Shown here one piece after another: positions 1 to 12,844 of a stretch of 64,000 bases of DNA. The notes below the pieces were generated by a model. The model was not told the DNA's origin. It saw only the letters and a list, made by a program, of their open reading frames with translations, and ran no database searches. The stretch is from Periplaneta americana (Eukaryota; Arthropoda; Insecta; Blattodea; Blattidae): the NCBI RefSeq assembly GCF_040183065.1, contig NC_091124.1:91112001-91176000 (forward strand), written 5' to 3'. A program made the translations under genes and the position numbers. Numbering within the stretch: the stretch's first letter is position 1; every line of letters starts with the position of its first letter.

Positions 1-240
1 GAACGGATAAAACAAAAAATGCTCTTATGAGTTGCAAGAGGCAAAAAAAATGGCCTATATAACAACATAACATTTTATAACAAATATGTTTTAAAACACT
101 CAGTTTATCACATAACATATAAATACTAAAACAGCAATGTTTCTGACTTCCTAGAAAAAAGATGCAATTTCATCAAAATCCTAGCTCTAATAATCATACT
201 TAGTATGAGTGTATTAACATTTTTCGGTTAAGAAGCAGCA

Positions 241-284
<44 letters not shown>

Positions 285-1930
285 GCATGAAAATATTTAA
301 ATGGCTAGAAATAGTAAGAGGGCTTGGAAATTAAGACTGAAATGTTAGTTTCAATTTGTTGGACAAACCATAATCGTAAAAAAGAAAAATAAATTAAGTA
401 TCAAATATGTGTAGGTTTATTACAGTCAAATTACTTATCAATAGTACACACGTTGAACCATTAAAATATTACATGAAATTGTATATACTTATCAGACCCA
501 ACATGCTTTTAAAAAAATAAATTAAATTTTGATATAAAACGAGTTAACCAGTTCGCGCAAGAGGATTGATGATAGGTAGAGTTAACTTCATCATCCTTCG
601 ACACAAATTCATATTTTGGGTGCAAATGAGAGCTTATGAACCGCGTAACAAATCTAAGCGAGGATAAATTGAAAACAATTCACTGCGAATTTTAAAAGAA
701 TTATCAAATATGCTAATATTGTATTGTATTTCATACAAAAAATTAATATATAAACATTTCTTCACTTGGTATTGTTCATTAAGTTACGTTATTGTATTTT
801 GAAGATTTAAAATGCAGAAAATGTTGTTTCTGAAAATGAAAACAACAAAATCTAGCATATTACGCCTGATTAGAGAGTCTTCACTACCGCTAGTCCCTCT
901 ACGTCTTCCTTCGTTCATAGAAATATACTTTCTCTGCAGGTTATTACGTCTCAACTACTTCGCCTGCATACATGGGCAAATGTTCCGCACCTTCCGCTAC
1001 ATTTCGCTTCACATCAACACCAGTATCAGCAGCAAGGAACACAGACATTATCGTTTAGCCATTTCGCCTGTACAGCGAGTGCGATCCGAATTCCTCCGCA
1101 TTGGAATTGATTCTCTGGCATACGAGATGCAATTTTTCAACAGTAATGGAGGAACTGCATTACGTGGTAAATGGGGTGTGGACTAGCAGCTCTCTATAAT
1201 CTAGGGTGCCCAAATCACTCTCCTCCCCCCCTACTCAAATTCTCCCGTTTCACGAATGTGCGGGCACGCCCATCGCGAACTGTCAAATACACAAATCTAA
1301 TAGCACAGAGCGATCATATAGATGGTAGGCGTGGACAAACAGATAAAAATTATTATCAACGTGACTTCAAAGAATAGACCGGACAGTTGGCGGGTGCTAC
1401 AATTCTCTGGAGAGTCCGTATGGAGGAGGAGCAGGTGTCGGCCGGCCGGCCATCCTGCAACACAATCACATCATTCCTGCATATGCGTCATTGCGCAATT
1501 GAAATTTCTCGGTCTAATGTATTGATGAACAATGCGTTAACACAAAGAGGTTAATTACAGAGGTGATTGGTAATGACGGGATAAGATTAATTGCAGGCAT
1601 AGTTGCAGACGTGGAATAATTGTGCCAGATTTTACGTACAGGTGTGGAAGTGAAATAATGAAACGTGGGGTTGACAGTTTATTAATACTGTGAGCTTTAA
1701 CATCCACGCCTCTGAACTTCTCTTTTCACCGGTGCAGCTTCTTTCGCTCTAATAGCAGAAAGTTTATAAGTAATTTAACTCTTTTACGGTTAGTGAGCCG
1801 CACTTCCATCCTGCAGAACTTGTTGAAATCTCGGCGACTACAAGAATAATCTATTAGGAATTTCGGCAAAGCTGTTCTTAGCAAAACAATGGTTAATTTT
1901 ATAACAATGTTCATTAAAATTGATAAAATG
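1..1930. other. unassigned AT-rich DNA
   Basis: No gene or recognisable transposon was found. An open frame at 812-1186 (+, 124 codons) encodes a basic, low-information protein that I cannot match to any family and that lacks a domain or signal peptide. A GC-richer patch lies near 1200-1480 with several CpG dinucleotides. The only clear structure is the TA microsatellite at 243-282. Confidence 0.5.
243..282. repeat. (TA)n microsatellite
   Basis: About 20 uninterrupted TA units. Confidence 0.97.
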
Positions 1931-2064
1931 CATTAAAACTGAAGAAAATACATTACAGTTGTATGAGCACTATGTCTGTGGAGCTTCTTTATTTATCTTT
2001 ATCAAATAAAGCTCCACAGACATACTGCTCATACAATTGTAATGTATTTTCTTCGATTTTAATG
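1931..2064. repeat. foldback with 56-bp arms
   Basis: The arms 1931-1986 and 2009-2064 are reverse complements with only about four mismatches and a 22-bp AT spacer, so the strand can form a long hairpin. No target duplication was found outside the arms. It could be a small foldback MITE or a local inverted duplication. Confidence 0.85.
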
Positions 2065-3015
2065 TATCTTAGTAATACAGTTTTGCAGTTTTATCAACAG
2101 TAATCTCACTAGAGGTTTTTATTTATCTAGAGAAAATGAAAACTGGAGTAGGATTTAATTGACTATTACACGATTAGAAGAAAGTATATAAAGATTAGAA
2201 GTAACGAAGTACTCCAATACAATAACATATTAATTGACTTACGAAAATACAAAACTGTCTTCAAATTTGTACCATCTCAACACTATAAATATTACGCTAG
2301 TAGATGGCAGAAGTGTGTTATGATTAGCTGTTTTCTTATCAGTTGTGCCTACTATGGAATCTTCATTGAACTCTGTGGACGGTTACTGGGCAAGAAGGCT
2401 TTGTTGATTCAGTTTCATTTTTATTAAAGCAGTTGCATTCCACTTCAATTATCCCGATCCCAGTAATCAACGTCACTTGACAGATGATTGTCAATAAATC
2501 TTAATATTAAACAATCTCTGATACGTGACTATTCATAATATCATATAGCAGCAGCTATAACATAACCTAAATAATATAAACGAATGTTAGAAAAGTTTTA
2601 ATTAGGGATGATGAAATAAACAAGAAACATTTTAATTAACGATGATGAAATAAAAATAAACACGAATAATTTTAAAACGAACAATTATTGAAAGTACAAT
2701 TTTCAAATTTGAATGTTTTAGTGGTTGGTGGTTCAGTTGATGTTATATTGGACGTGTACGTAAAAGAAGTGAATTCGTTGATGTACATGGTGTATTCCTC
2801 AACTTATTCAGGATTTCCGAATGGTGCTCTTCATTTATTTGTAAATAGGGGTTCAGGGAAGATGCATAGCTATGACCAGTGATCTTTATTAATTCTTGTT
2901 CTTGAATGCCAATGCGAGTCATATTTGAAAGTGCTGCGCATCGACTGCAGTGGTTTGTAATTTTCTGTTTTTTGACGTCCAGACCAGTGCAGTTTGAAAT
3001 GTTGGCAAACAAAGA
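2065..3015. other. unassigned DNA
   Basis: No gene or classified repeat seen. Short open frames on both strands (for example 2743-3072 on minus) have no recognisable content. Confidence 0.45.
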
Positions 3016-3094
3016 AACAAATGCTAGGGTAGAGATAAAAACAAATGCTAGGGACGCGATAAAATTAAACAAATGCTAGGGAAGCGATAAAATT
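3016..3094. repeat. 26-28-bp minisatellite, three copies
   Basis: Three tandem units begin with AACAAATGCTAGGG and end in a GATAAA-type motif. The last two also contain GCGATAAAATT. The array adjoins a SINE tail. Confidence 0.8.
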
Positions 3095-3177
3095 GTGCGA
3101 TAAGCAGCCATGATTGGTTGAAAGACGTCCTTTCGTACCGTTTTATTGGTCAAAAGTAGTGTGACGTAGTGTTAAAC

Positions 3178-3300
3178 AATGTTATGTTTTATTTAACGAC
3201 GCTCGCAACTGCAGAGGTTATATCAGCGTCGCCGGATGTGCCGGAATTTTGTCCCGCAGGAGTTCTTTTACATGCCAGTAAATCTACTGAGTGTGACGTA
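3178..3300 (-). mobile_element. truncated SINE 3' tail
   Basis: The segment starts with TTATTTAACGACGCT, the complement of the AGCGTCGTTAAATAA tail seen on other SINEs in this window. It continues with a body (ending near CTACTGA) that differs from the SINEs at 25,983 and 62,956. The tRNA-like head is missing. From memory this is a third cockroach SINE family sharing the same 3' tail. Orientation is minus. Confidence 0.6.
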
Positions 3301-3591
3301 GTAAAACTGTAATAGTCGGTGTAATTTTCTGTTACCCATATCACAGAGAGAAATGCAAAGACATACAACTTCAACGAATTCTAATTTCTGGGACTGTCAC
3401 GGAGAATTAGGATATGTCACGTGAGACAAGCAATAAATTGTCATCTATCCCTGCGATCGGCAACGTTCTGCCGAAAAGATAAGGAAAATGATAACGGAGA
3501 TGAAGAGAATAATGATAAATATAAAATAAAAAGGGTGGGAAGGAGAAACGAATAGCAAGCAGAGAATGAGGATGAAGATGAGAACGGAGGA

Positions 3592-3712
3592 AAGTAATAA
3601 TAGTAATGATAGCAACAGTAGCGGTAGTATAACTAGCTGTGGTAGTAGTTGTGGTAGTAGAGCAGACCCCCAAGTAGTAGTGCTAGTTGTGGTAATGGTA
3701 GTAATACAGCGT
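3592..3712. repeat. imperfect AGT/GGT trinucleotide array
   Basis: Degenerate AGT, GGT and AAT triplets, not a coding sequence. It abuts the mariner-like relic at 3713. Confidence 0.8.
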
Positions 3713-4320
3713 GTCCCATTTGAACCGCCCTATTTTTATTTCACTATTTCTCCCAAAATATTGGACATATCGAAATGAACTAAAAACTTAAATAAAGTCT
3801 TGCTCATCTAGTTTGTACAAAAAATTATAACACTTCCACATGTGCCCCACCAGTCACAAGAAAGATATCCAGCAGGTGTTCGAGTTCTATCCCCGATTGT
3901 TGATTGTTACATTCTCAATGCGCTCGCGCAGTTGATGGCTGTTCATTACTTGGGTCGCATATACGCGTAACTCTATAGACAGCTGATTTTGGTGTAGTCA
4001 GTTCCTGAGCGGCTCTACGAACGGACTTACATGGACTTCTTTGAAATGTTTCGGTAATGCGTTGCACATTGTCATCTGATACACTTTGTCCGCACCACCG
4101 TGCTTTTTAGCCACTGAACCAGTCTCCAAAAAATTATGTTTCCATACTCTAATCGTATCGACATTGAAAGGATTTCTCTGGTATTCCTGATGGAGTCGTC
4201 GTTGCACTGCCACAATCGAGCCAAGTTCCGCGTACCACCTGTGCTTTCTCTGCGACTGTCGCCATTTCACTCTGCCTGCTGCCACCACCACACCTGGCGT
4301 GATTTTAAAAATCAAAAAAA
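3713..4320 (-). pseudogene. internally deleted mariner-like transposase (DUF4817-type)
   Basis: On minus, starting near 4260, the reading resembles the N-terminal helix-turn-helix of insect mariner-like elements that carry a DUF4817-type domain. Seen residues include QRRLHQEYQRNPFNVDTIRVW followed by a FLETGSV motif, and then a second helix-turn-helix-like stretch with SPFVEPLRN. The frame then jumps to a C-terminal-like stretch (LRERIENVT). The central catalytic DDE region is absent and stops are present. The end at 3713 (ACAGCGTGTCCCATTTGAAC) looks like a transposon terminus preceded by TA. In intact members the transposase cuts and pastes the element. This copy is inactive. Family assignment is by recall. 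Confidence 0.65.
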
Positions 4321-4394
4321 TTCCAACACAACTTGTATGTTTCATTCACTGAACGACACCTCGAAAAACACAAAATACATATACATTATGTAGT

Positions 4395-4518
4395 GCTAAT
4401 AGTTTTAGTAGTGCCAGCAGCACCAGTAGTAGTGGTAGTAATCGTGGTATTAATACGAGTAGCAGTAGCAGTGATAGTAGCAGTGGTAGTGGTAGCAGTA
4501 ATAGTAGTAGTGGTAGCA
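4395..4518. repeat. second AGT/GGT trinucleotide array
   Basis: Degenerate AGT, AGC and GGT triplets, similar in composition to 3592-3712. Together they bracket the mariner-like relic. Confidence 0.8.
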
Positions 4519-7500
4519 GGGACGGCTGTACAATAAGAACTGCAGAGCTGCAGAACTGCCATTTACATGGACTTGTAAAATGTAAAACGTGCTTTTATGT
4601 AATCTAGTTCATTGTTTCATTTATATTTCCAATTCTTTTGATTCGAGATTTTACTGTCTGTAGGAGCCTTGAACTGCTCGAGAATTTTACCTGTAGTGTA
4701 CTTTTCGGATCTGTGATCGGCAGTTCCTGGAGCTCAACGTAGGGTAGTCGGCAGCAGGAAACTGGTTTCCATCACCGTCCCATAAGACTGCATTAGAGCT
4801 GCAACTGAAGCAGTTCTCTCGAATATACAAAAGAATCGCCAACACCCTCATCTCTTTATGTCTTGCGTTAGGAAATTTACTGTATATCATTACAGTTCCA
4901 GTGTGTTAAGTATTGTGGGTGGTGTGATGTGATTAGTCAGTGTATCTAAGGAAATATTTTATTTTAAAATGAATGAAATGAAAACCTAAACGACCAACCC
5001 TTTTCTAAATTAAAAGAGAAATTGCACAGAGAACTCCCAGCTCAATGTCTTATAATCCTGTCTGCCGGTAGGGGTGAAGGCTAGAAAAGTTGGCGTAACG
5101 AAATTCGGTAGGAGTTAAAAGAGTTCGAATGATAGAACGTTCCTGATGGTTGCTCATTCCGGTATCAACATGTGGAGCATATCTCCACTGCGTGTAGTTG
5201 TGCCAGGTGAAAGAGGTGTAGCGCACGGGGTGTGTAGGGCGCGCGGAATGTTGGAGTACAATTTCGGTGCAGAGTCAACTTTGGGAAGGCGCTGTAATTA
5301 CACGCGTTATCCGATTTAGATGCAATAAACAGCATGCGTTTGCTAAATACACTATTCTTCATGTAGAACTGCCAAACTTTGTAACCGCGAGCCGCTACTG
5401 AATGGTAGTAATAGGCATACTGGTAGTAGTAGGCTACTAGTATTGATGGTGGTAATAGTAATAATGGTATTGCTTTATTTGACGAGTCTCCTGTTACAGC
5501 GGTTATTGAAAGTCGATATTCAACATAAATAAGAAATGACTGAGGAGTCATTCCAAAAACTTTGAAATTCACATATCTGGTTGAAATTTGAACATTCGAA
5601 CTTCGGATTCAACGGCCAGCATGGTAACCGCTAGATCGCAGAGAATGAATGAAGATGAGAAAGAGGATGAAGAAAGAAAAAAAAATGTCTCTGATACTTT
5701 TAAAATGGGGAATAGAAGTGAAAACAGCTTGAACAGACATTACTGTTTGAGTCAGAATTATTCATTTCAAATGTTTCCACTGTTTTTTCTTCAAAATCTA
5801 ACCTTAAACTGAATTTTCTTTTTACTAAAAATGAAATTAGTAGTTGAAATACATTCATGGAACTAACGGTAATAATATTAATACATGTTAATACCTTTGC
5901 TACTTTATGAAACACTTTACTAATATTATTATTCATTTTAGTAATATTACGAGCGTTTACAGTAATAAATAATATGATTAACTAATCATTTAATGAAACA
6001 GAATACTAATAACGTTAAGTAATATTATTACCTTTTTACTACTAATATTAATTTATTAGTTTTATGAAACAGGCCCCTGAAGAGATAGCTTTGCGCAGAC
6101 CCTGCAAGACTGAAGCCGTATTTCGATTAATTAACGCATGGCAAGAACAAGGCGATGATAGGCTGAAAAAAAACAGGAAACAGAATTGCAGATCAAAAAT
6201 TACACTCCTTAAGAAGATGCCACGATTGGGAAGGACTTCAGCGTCATTCTGACTTCTCCGAACATTAAATTAATTCAGTCCCATATCGCTTGAGGGTTGT
6301 AATAGACTGCAATGGCAACAGAATTAATTATTAGATAAGTTAATGTGTGTGGAGGGGATAATGAAAAGTTAAGTAATTGTTTCGTATCAAATTAAATTGA
6401 AGTGTCACGAGTAAAATTTCTCTATTGTGTTAATTTATTCCTGATATTTGTATTTAAAGATGCGTTCATTCAGTTTTCTTTGTTTACTTAACACATTTAT
6501 GCCAATAGTAGTCGTATAATTACAGTATGTCTAGATATGAAATTGAAAATTTGATTAGTTTATTTGTATGGTTTAAATTTTATTGTAGTACAGAATAGGT
6601 AATACGTAAAGACTAGCTCCTTTCCTACAGTCCGCCACTGGGTCTGTCGTGTTTACTTATCGGCATAACTGCGCAAGTTTTCTGTCTCGAAAGTAGGCTT
6701 GGAACGCAAGTGATCTGTTTACATTTTTCAGCCATTTGGGAGCATGATGGCACAAAACAAAGCACACTATCGAGGTTGGAAACACTGCTTAGGAACGTAA
6801 AATACCGGTACCTATGACAAATTGTATCGAAAATTTGATCACAAAACTTAACAGATAGCATACTTGACAGCCATTGAATTATTTCAGTTCTTTCGCCTAA
6901 AAAAATATCATGATTTTCAGACCATTCTCAGTATGACATATACAGCGTGTATAAAAAACAAATAATACCAAAAGAAGAGGTAAATATATCAGAACCTACG
7001 CAACGTGTAAAGGTTGATTCTGCATGTGAAGCACATAACTGGCAGTTGTTTGAGTGGGTGACGTTGAAGAAGTACGGCACAATCCAATAGACAACTGGCC
7101 GACAGTGTTAACGCTTTTCCTCAAAGCGTCCTTACTTATTATTAATACCGGTAGTAACCCTACATTTCATCACAGGAGCAACAATGTGTAACATGAAAAT
7201 TCTATAGCAAAATCGTCCAAGAGTCGAACTTCACGCGCGGCCAATTTTTATGGACTGTTGCATAAATTATGCATAATCGGACGTACATTCAATGAAAATG
7301 TTTGTATCTATCATGTTTGTACCCATTTTATCATTTTGTAACATTTCGCCTGACACCCTATAAATATAAACACGAAAATCGGTAACAAAGTAAATAATTT
7401 TTATCCACAAGAATCGTCAGTAAAATAAATAGACAGGCACGTAAATTGATTAAAAGTATGGATTGTAGATGGCAAAGAGAACGCTCAAATGATATGCCAG

Positions 7501-8145
7501 GAATTAACACTGGTACCTATGGCGGCAATTGGTCGTAAAAGAAACCTGTATTTCAGCATTAACCTACATAGATTAATGAGAAAGTTTAAAATCACCGTCT
7601 CGTGTAAAGAGGAGAGTTGGCCAAATGACTCAGTAGGAGGTGATGTAAGCTTTCAGATAGGCTAACATACTGTACTTTGAAAACATCAATGATTTCAATA
7701 TTTGAATACGGAAAATTTTCACTCTTTGAATACACTTTTGTTAAGAGCTGAGTGAGCGACAGTCAAATCATTATTGCTATGCAACTGCGTAGAGGTTCAC
7801 AAAACCTGCAGGACGTCATCTGCTTGACACGCGCTCTTTTTCAAACCTCTGTTGAAAAAATATCATAAAGGCTCATTCAATATAATTCACAACATATTCT
7901 CTGAAAAGAGTTTCCTAGAATCAGATCCTATAGGTTTATTGTACTGTCAACTATTTAATGAAAACACGACAAACTCTTTTGTACAAAACTATTCCAGGCT
8001 GTAATAAATTTTCAGTAGCGCTCTAAACAGAATTAAAATTACAAAACCAGATCCGAAGAGATCAAAGACCACTTTGTGAAACACTGCGTACAACATTTTG
8101 GCACGATATAAACAATACACATGTTCTCATTGGAAACAACTATTT
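4519..8145. other. unassigned DNA with weak repeat traces
   Basis: No gene recognised. At 5830-6075 there is an AT-rich block with repeated TTTCAT and TAATATTA motifs ending in TTTCATAAAAC-type sequence (minus), which could be a MITE, but no partner end was found. At about 6950 and 7365 there are weakly similar inverted ends (ACAGCGTGTATAA and a GGGTGTCAGG complement) that might mark a degraded DNA transposon. I could not confirm either. Confidence 0.4.
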
Positions 8146-8345
8146 ACGTTGGTCTGGTCTGATCTGGTCCACTTAGATTAGACTAGCGTAGTCTAACCGG
8201 GTGTACTTTGCTGGTCTGGTCTGGTCCTCTTCGGTTAGACCGGTGTGGTCTGATCTGATCTACTTTGATGGTCTGATCTAGTCTACTTCGGTTAGACTGG
8301 TGCAGTCTAATCGGGTGTACTTCGCTTATCTGGTTTGATCCTCTT
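8146..8345. repeat. degenerate ~65-bp minisatellite
   Basis: About three units are built of GGTCTGGTCTGATC, a TTAGACT..AGTCTAA spacer and a GTACTT motif. Each unit also holds a small inverted repeat (GGTTAGAC with GTCTAA). The open frame reading through it on minus is repeat-derived. Confidence 0.75.
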
Positions 8346-9196
8346 GGACAGGCCTGCAGAACCCGTAAGTAGGGGAAATATGACGCCAGCCTCACTCCAC
8401 TTCTATTGGAGATGATTGACTTCTGCGTAGATTTGTTGATATTCTTTGCATGTGGAAGGTCCATCAGTGGCGGCATTGTAATTTTCAAAAAGAATTGTAA
8501 TAAAGTCAATGTATTTATAATGCATTATGTCTTTTCAAGCTTTACGATTATGCTATATTTTCTGTCGGTAGTTTCTTTGAGAAATTAACATGCCACTATT
8601 CATTTCAATACAAAATGAACATAACGAGTGATGTCCTTAATTTAACAGTATATAAATAAATATTCAATATACAGGTCGTAATAATGAACTTACCCGAAAG
8701 TTTCTCTATTCCATAATTCTTAATACGGACTTTGTTGAAATGTCATTTAATATTGAAATGACGAGTAGAAATAAATTGGATGGGACACAGTAAATAAGCA
8801 TTTCTTTAGTCTTCTTCAAGAACAAAATAATCATAGTCCCATTTCCTTTGGAAGATAAATATCGAGTGTCAAACATATTTTACTGTTAGCAGCCAGCAAC
8901 TTAAGCAGAATTCTTTATCTACCCAGGCAGTCCAGGATGGACCAGGACGAATATGGTCGCAAGAATAAACAAGGCAAGATTTTTTCTTATATGACGTTGT
9001 ACCAGCTGAGCTTCATAAAACTAAAAATTTCATTTTAAACACTAATGTCAAGTCAGTCCAGCTAAGAATATTAAATAGGTTGGCATCGTCAGATACCAAG
9101 ATTATCTCTAGATCTTTTTAACGATACTTACACAATATTCTGCGTGCGTGGTAACCTAACACTGTATAGGTAACGTACAATTTCATCAGAAGTGTC
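8346..9196. other. unassigned DNA
   Basis: AT-rich, with short frames only. Nothing recognised. Confidence 0.45.
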
Positions 9197-9495
9197 ACCA
9201 ACGCGGCCCGAAGACTTTGCGATTCGGAAGAGGATATTGAGATGGGTTGGACACAAACATTGCGTTGAAGAAGTCTGCTCGAGAGAGATGCCCTCGAATG
9301 AAATTCACAAGAAGTTCGACGAAGAGGACAACCGATTGGAGCATGGTGATGGAGTTTGAGAGAAGAAATAACGAAGCCGACCAATTGCTCATATAGAGAG
9401 AGGTCAAGACAATAGCAGATAATCGAGACAGGTGGAGGCCCTTAATTCTGACACTATGCGCCCCAGAAGAGGACTACAGCAACAAGTAATAATAG
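9197..9495 (+). pseudogene. LINE C-terminal fragment (non-LTR retrotransposon)
   Basis: Plus-strand reading in three frames gives the typical C-terminus of non-LTR endonuclease/reverse-transcriptase polyproteins. KRILRWVGH appears first, then RGQPIGAW followed by WSLREEIT, then IADNRDRWRPLILTLCAP. Stops and at least two frameshifts break it. The 3' end runs into TAATAATAGTAGTA, consistent with a retroposon tail. The reverse-transcriptase and endonuclease domains are absent, so it is 5'-truncated. The clade is uncertain (RTE/BovB-like or similar). Confidence 0.7.
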
Positions 9496-9752
9496 TAGTA
9501 AACATTACGCTCCAGTTGCGTTTAAACTCACGAACTTCGGGCCTAATGGTAAGCAAGGTTACCACTAAGCAGCGTTCTTCTATCATGGCCTGAGGACAAA
9601 TATTTGTACTCGAGTTGCACCATAATAGGTCTATAACTAAAGTCAATGTACCGGTACTTATACGAGTGTTTAGCGACATTAATAACATTGCAATTTAACT
9701 TAAAATGGGTGTTTTATCAGCATTTATAAAGCGAGGTAAGGACTGATTTACA

Positions 9753-10090
9753 TTAGCCATACTCGTGTGCTTCGCTGAACTTGTTAGAAATAAATATAGA
9801 GTAATTAAATAATTAAAATAAGATGTTTGGGTCCAGGGAACACCCGTCTTTGATAGAAGAATAAATCGTTTATTGTGTTATTTAATTGAAATTGCATCAA
9901 AATAATTAAAATACGATCATTTTGGTCCAGATAGCACTCATTTCCTGCAAGGATAATTCCTTTAACATGTTTTAAATTGTTATTACATGCAAATGATTAA
10001 AATGGGATAATTTAGTTCAGAGAACATCCGTTTTTGATGCAAGGTTAACATTTTTTCTAAATTAGTCTTGACTGCATTCTTTAATAAATC
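9753..10090 (+). mobile_element. partial interspersed repeat, second copy at 39,793
   Basis: The segment aligns by eye to the 5' part of the element at 39,793-40,766. Both share a GTGYGCTYCGCTG start, then GTTAGAAATAAATATA, then ATAAATCGTTTATT and ATTAAAAT.CGATCATTTTG. The 3' half is missing here. This is a non-coding retroposon-like repeat of unknown clade. Confidence 0.65.
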
Positions 10091-11903
10091 ACTCCAAATT
10101 AATGTCAATATAGAGTGAATTATGTACGAAAATAATTTTTTATGTTAACGTCACTGTGTATCTTTTTTCCTTTGTTAAGTTTATTTATACACGCTTTAAC
10201 ATCTGTGGTCATCTCGCGTGTTTAGAATGTGTGGTTATACCAGTAGGCAGTTTTTACTCTTGTTGAGTTCCTGTTTCTATAGTGTGTTGTAGATGGCTTG
10301 TATTCACGTAACTGATTTTGATTAATGTTTATCGTATTGGTAATTGAGGCGGTGATGAATCATGGCAACCAAATCAATGGATCTTTTTAACTGGTCTTGG
10401 CCTAAATGATAAACATACAATTGGTTCATTTTATACAGACCCAGAACAAAATTTGGGCCGCTTAATTTGACTAAGTTCCAGATACAACGCATTGCGCACA
10501 TGCAGTAAACAAGAGCGCGTAAATGTACAGTATGCTACTTGTGGACAGTCTTGCGAAGCTTGTTGCCTAAATAGAGGAGGACTGCTACCAAGAATGGATC
10601 CACTTTTTAAATTCGTATCTGTACATGTAGATTATCTCGGAGGGTTTCGTTATTCACAGAAGGCTGTGAACCGGCGAGTTTTAGACCTAAATTACAACTT
10701 TGTATCTGTAGTATACAAAGAGTTCCTATGCAGACCGGTCGCAGGTTCCTCCGCCTTATATGACGGTAGCATGGATAAATATATAATAGGATGCGAAACT
10801 GTGGTCAGCACCATCTTACGGCTGGGGGACCAAATAACAAGGCCAGTGCCCGACGTCGTAGGTGGTGAACAGTAGAACTACATGTTGGGTAGATTACCCA
10901 GAGTTCTCTATTTATCCGTTCGAGACGTTGCTCTAGAAGACAAAATGGCAGCCAGAAACTTCCAAAGAAATTGACAAAGTGATTCTACGTGTATGTATAA
11001 GCAGTGTATGTTAAACAGTGATGTTTATGGACATTGTAAAAATAGTGTTGTTGAATGTATTGTAAAGTAATCATTAGTAATATAATAAATTGAACTAAGT
11101 AGTTTTTGCAGACTTTTCCATTGCGCTGTACACTAAATACCCAAAGAATACAATCCAAATTACCTGATCTTTTGTTTCCTTTTCTGTCTCTGGTTATATT
11201 TTAATTGGGTAGTGTAAAATAGATCGTCGCTTTTATCGTCCTGTTGGCTCCAGTAAAACTTTTCAGTGGAAGATGATGTGAGGAATAAAAATGTAAATGT
11301 TTTATTTTAAATTGTGCTAGTTTGAGAATGGAGGGATGGGAGAGAATACTTTCTGCATAGTTTAACTTTTTCGCCACTAAGTGCGCTGCTAAATGCATGG
11401 AGTAATTTGTTTTTCTTTTCAACACTTGGTCTTCTGCTAGATGTAATAAGTTCGCCTCCAGACAAGAGATGGCAGCAAGATGAATTTCTACTTTAGCGCC
11501 TCTAGTGTGTGAGACGGAAAACTCAGTAAGTTACGCATCCTGTTATATATTTATTCATGACGGTAGTGTGGAGCGCCCGTCCGCGTCTCGAGGAAACTAA
11601 GCGGTAGAGGGTGGAATGGGAACGGTCTGCATCGGGAAGCGTGAACGGACCTCTCCGTACGCAGACGTACGACCACTCACAGCCCGGCAACAGATTTTGT
11701 TGGGTAGAGATTGGAGTGGGATCCGCCTGCATAGAAACTCTCTGTATACGGAGTTATTATCATACTAATATCTGTTACTAGAGTTTGTAGCCGCAGAAAC
11801 ACGGGCAGAACATACAATGAGAGGAAAAAAGAAACGATCACTTTAAAATTAAGAGATTTTAAAATGTGACATATACACTATACATTAGCCTTGTATAGAG
11901 TTA
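10091..11903. other. unassigned DNA
   Basis: An open frame of 127 codons at 10,492-10,875 (+) is not recognised. It is cysteine-rich at its start and has no domain I know. A ~35-bp motif containing ATAAATATATAAYAGGATGCG occurs at 10,768-10,800 and, inverted, at 11,525-11,560, so both may be ends of one unclassified repeat. Nothing else was recognised. Confidence 0.4.
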
Positions 11904-12503
11904 AGGCTGGTTCACAATAAACCAGGACTGGGAACCAGAACGAGGACGGGAAGCGAAGAACGTGAACGTGAAGATTTTTTATTCACAATAAAACAAGAAC
12001 GGAAACGGCTATGCATATCGATATATGTATGTCAACAATGATATGTGAAGTCAATATTATGCATTCTGATGTTGTGTATACATGACCAATGACATTCTTT
12101 CATGAGTACAAGCTAGCCAACATAGACACAGGTTAATCAACTTCGAGATTTAAGAAACGGAATATTTAGAAATTCAATTCAAGTGGTAGTCACATAGGCT
12201 ATACAAGTATCACACATGGAAAGTGATTCTACTGAATTTCTGCGTTAGTTACAAGGAATGAAGGAATGGATGGACAAGATATACGACGACCAAATAGCTT
12301 TTTGATGACAACAGAATGAATCTACGAGTAGTAGGCTCGGAAACCAGAACGGCAAAGTTAAAACTTGGCCAACTCTCCGTTCCCGGACTCCGGCAAGTTT
12401 CTCGTTAATTGTGAATGTTCACATTTAAATACATTTATTTTAACAATTTGTCCATTCTCTTTCTCGTTATCGTTTCCGTTCCCGGTTTACTGTGAACCAG
12501 TCT
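11904..12503. mobile_element. PIF/Harbinger-like MITE, copy A (600 bp)
   Basis: Terminal inverted repeats start AGGCTGGTTCACAATAAACC on the left and are complemented on the right with one or two changes. The target duplication is TTA (11,901-11,903 and 12,504-12,506). A second copy at 24,717 has TAA duplications. Three-base TTA/TAA duplications are the hallmark of PIF/Harbinger elements. The interior carries a short frame beginning MESDSTEFL that I do not recognise. There is no transposase, so it is non-autonomous. Confidence 0.8.
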
Positions 12504-12844
12504 TTATCAACGGTTAAGGTTCCCTCCCCAGTTCTAATTAGTGGCTATATGTGATCTACACTTCCTTTAAAATTACGGATTTCAATCCATTCATTACCAT
12601 TTCAGCTCAAACCGTATGAGTTTCGTGATCATAACCTTTCCCTTGCGTTTCATTGTTGTACTGCTTCTCTTCTGCTTTTGTTGTGAGGAACGTTGTTCGT
12701 GAATGTTGATTTTGTCATTTCAACATTAAATTCGTTTTCAAGAACGCAGCTGAGAGAAGAAGTAGTCCAAATATGTCATTGCTCTTATTGGCAATGGTCA
12801 CAGTTTGCGCTATGCTACTGCTATCGTAGGTGCACTATACTCAA

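Noticed and set aside
6950-7365. DNA transposon with ACAGCGTGT-type ends
   Set aside because: The ends match too weakly, no duplication was found, and there is no coding trace.
10492-10875. 127-codon ORF as a host gene
   Set aside because: No recognisable domain, and part of it overlaps a motif repeated at 11,528, suggesting a repeat.
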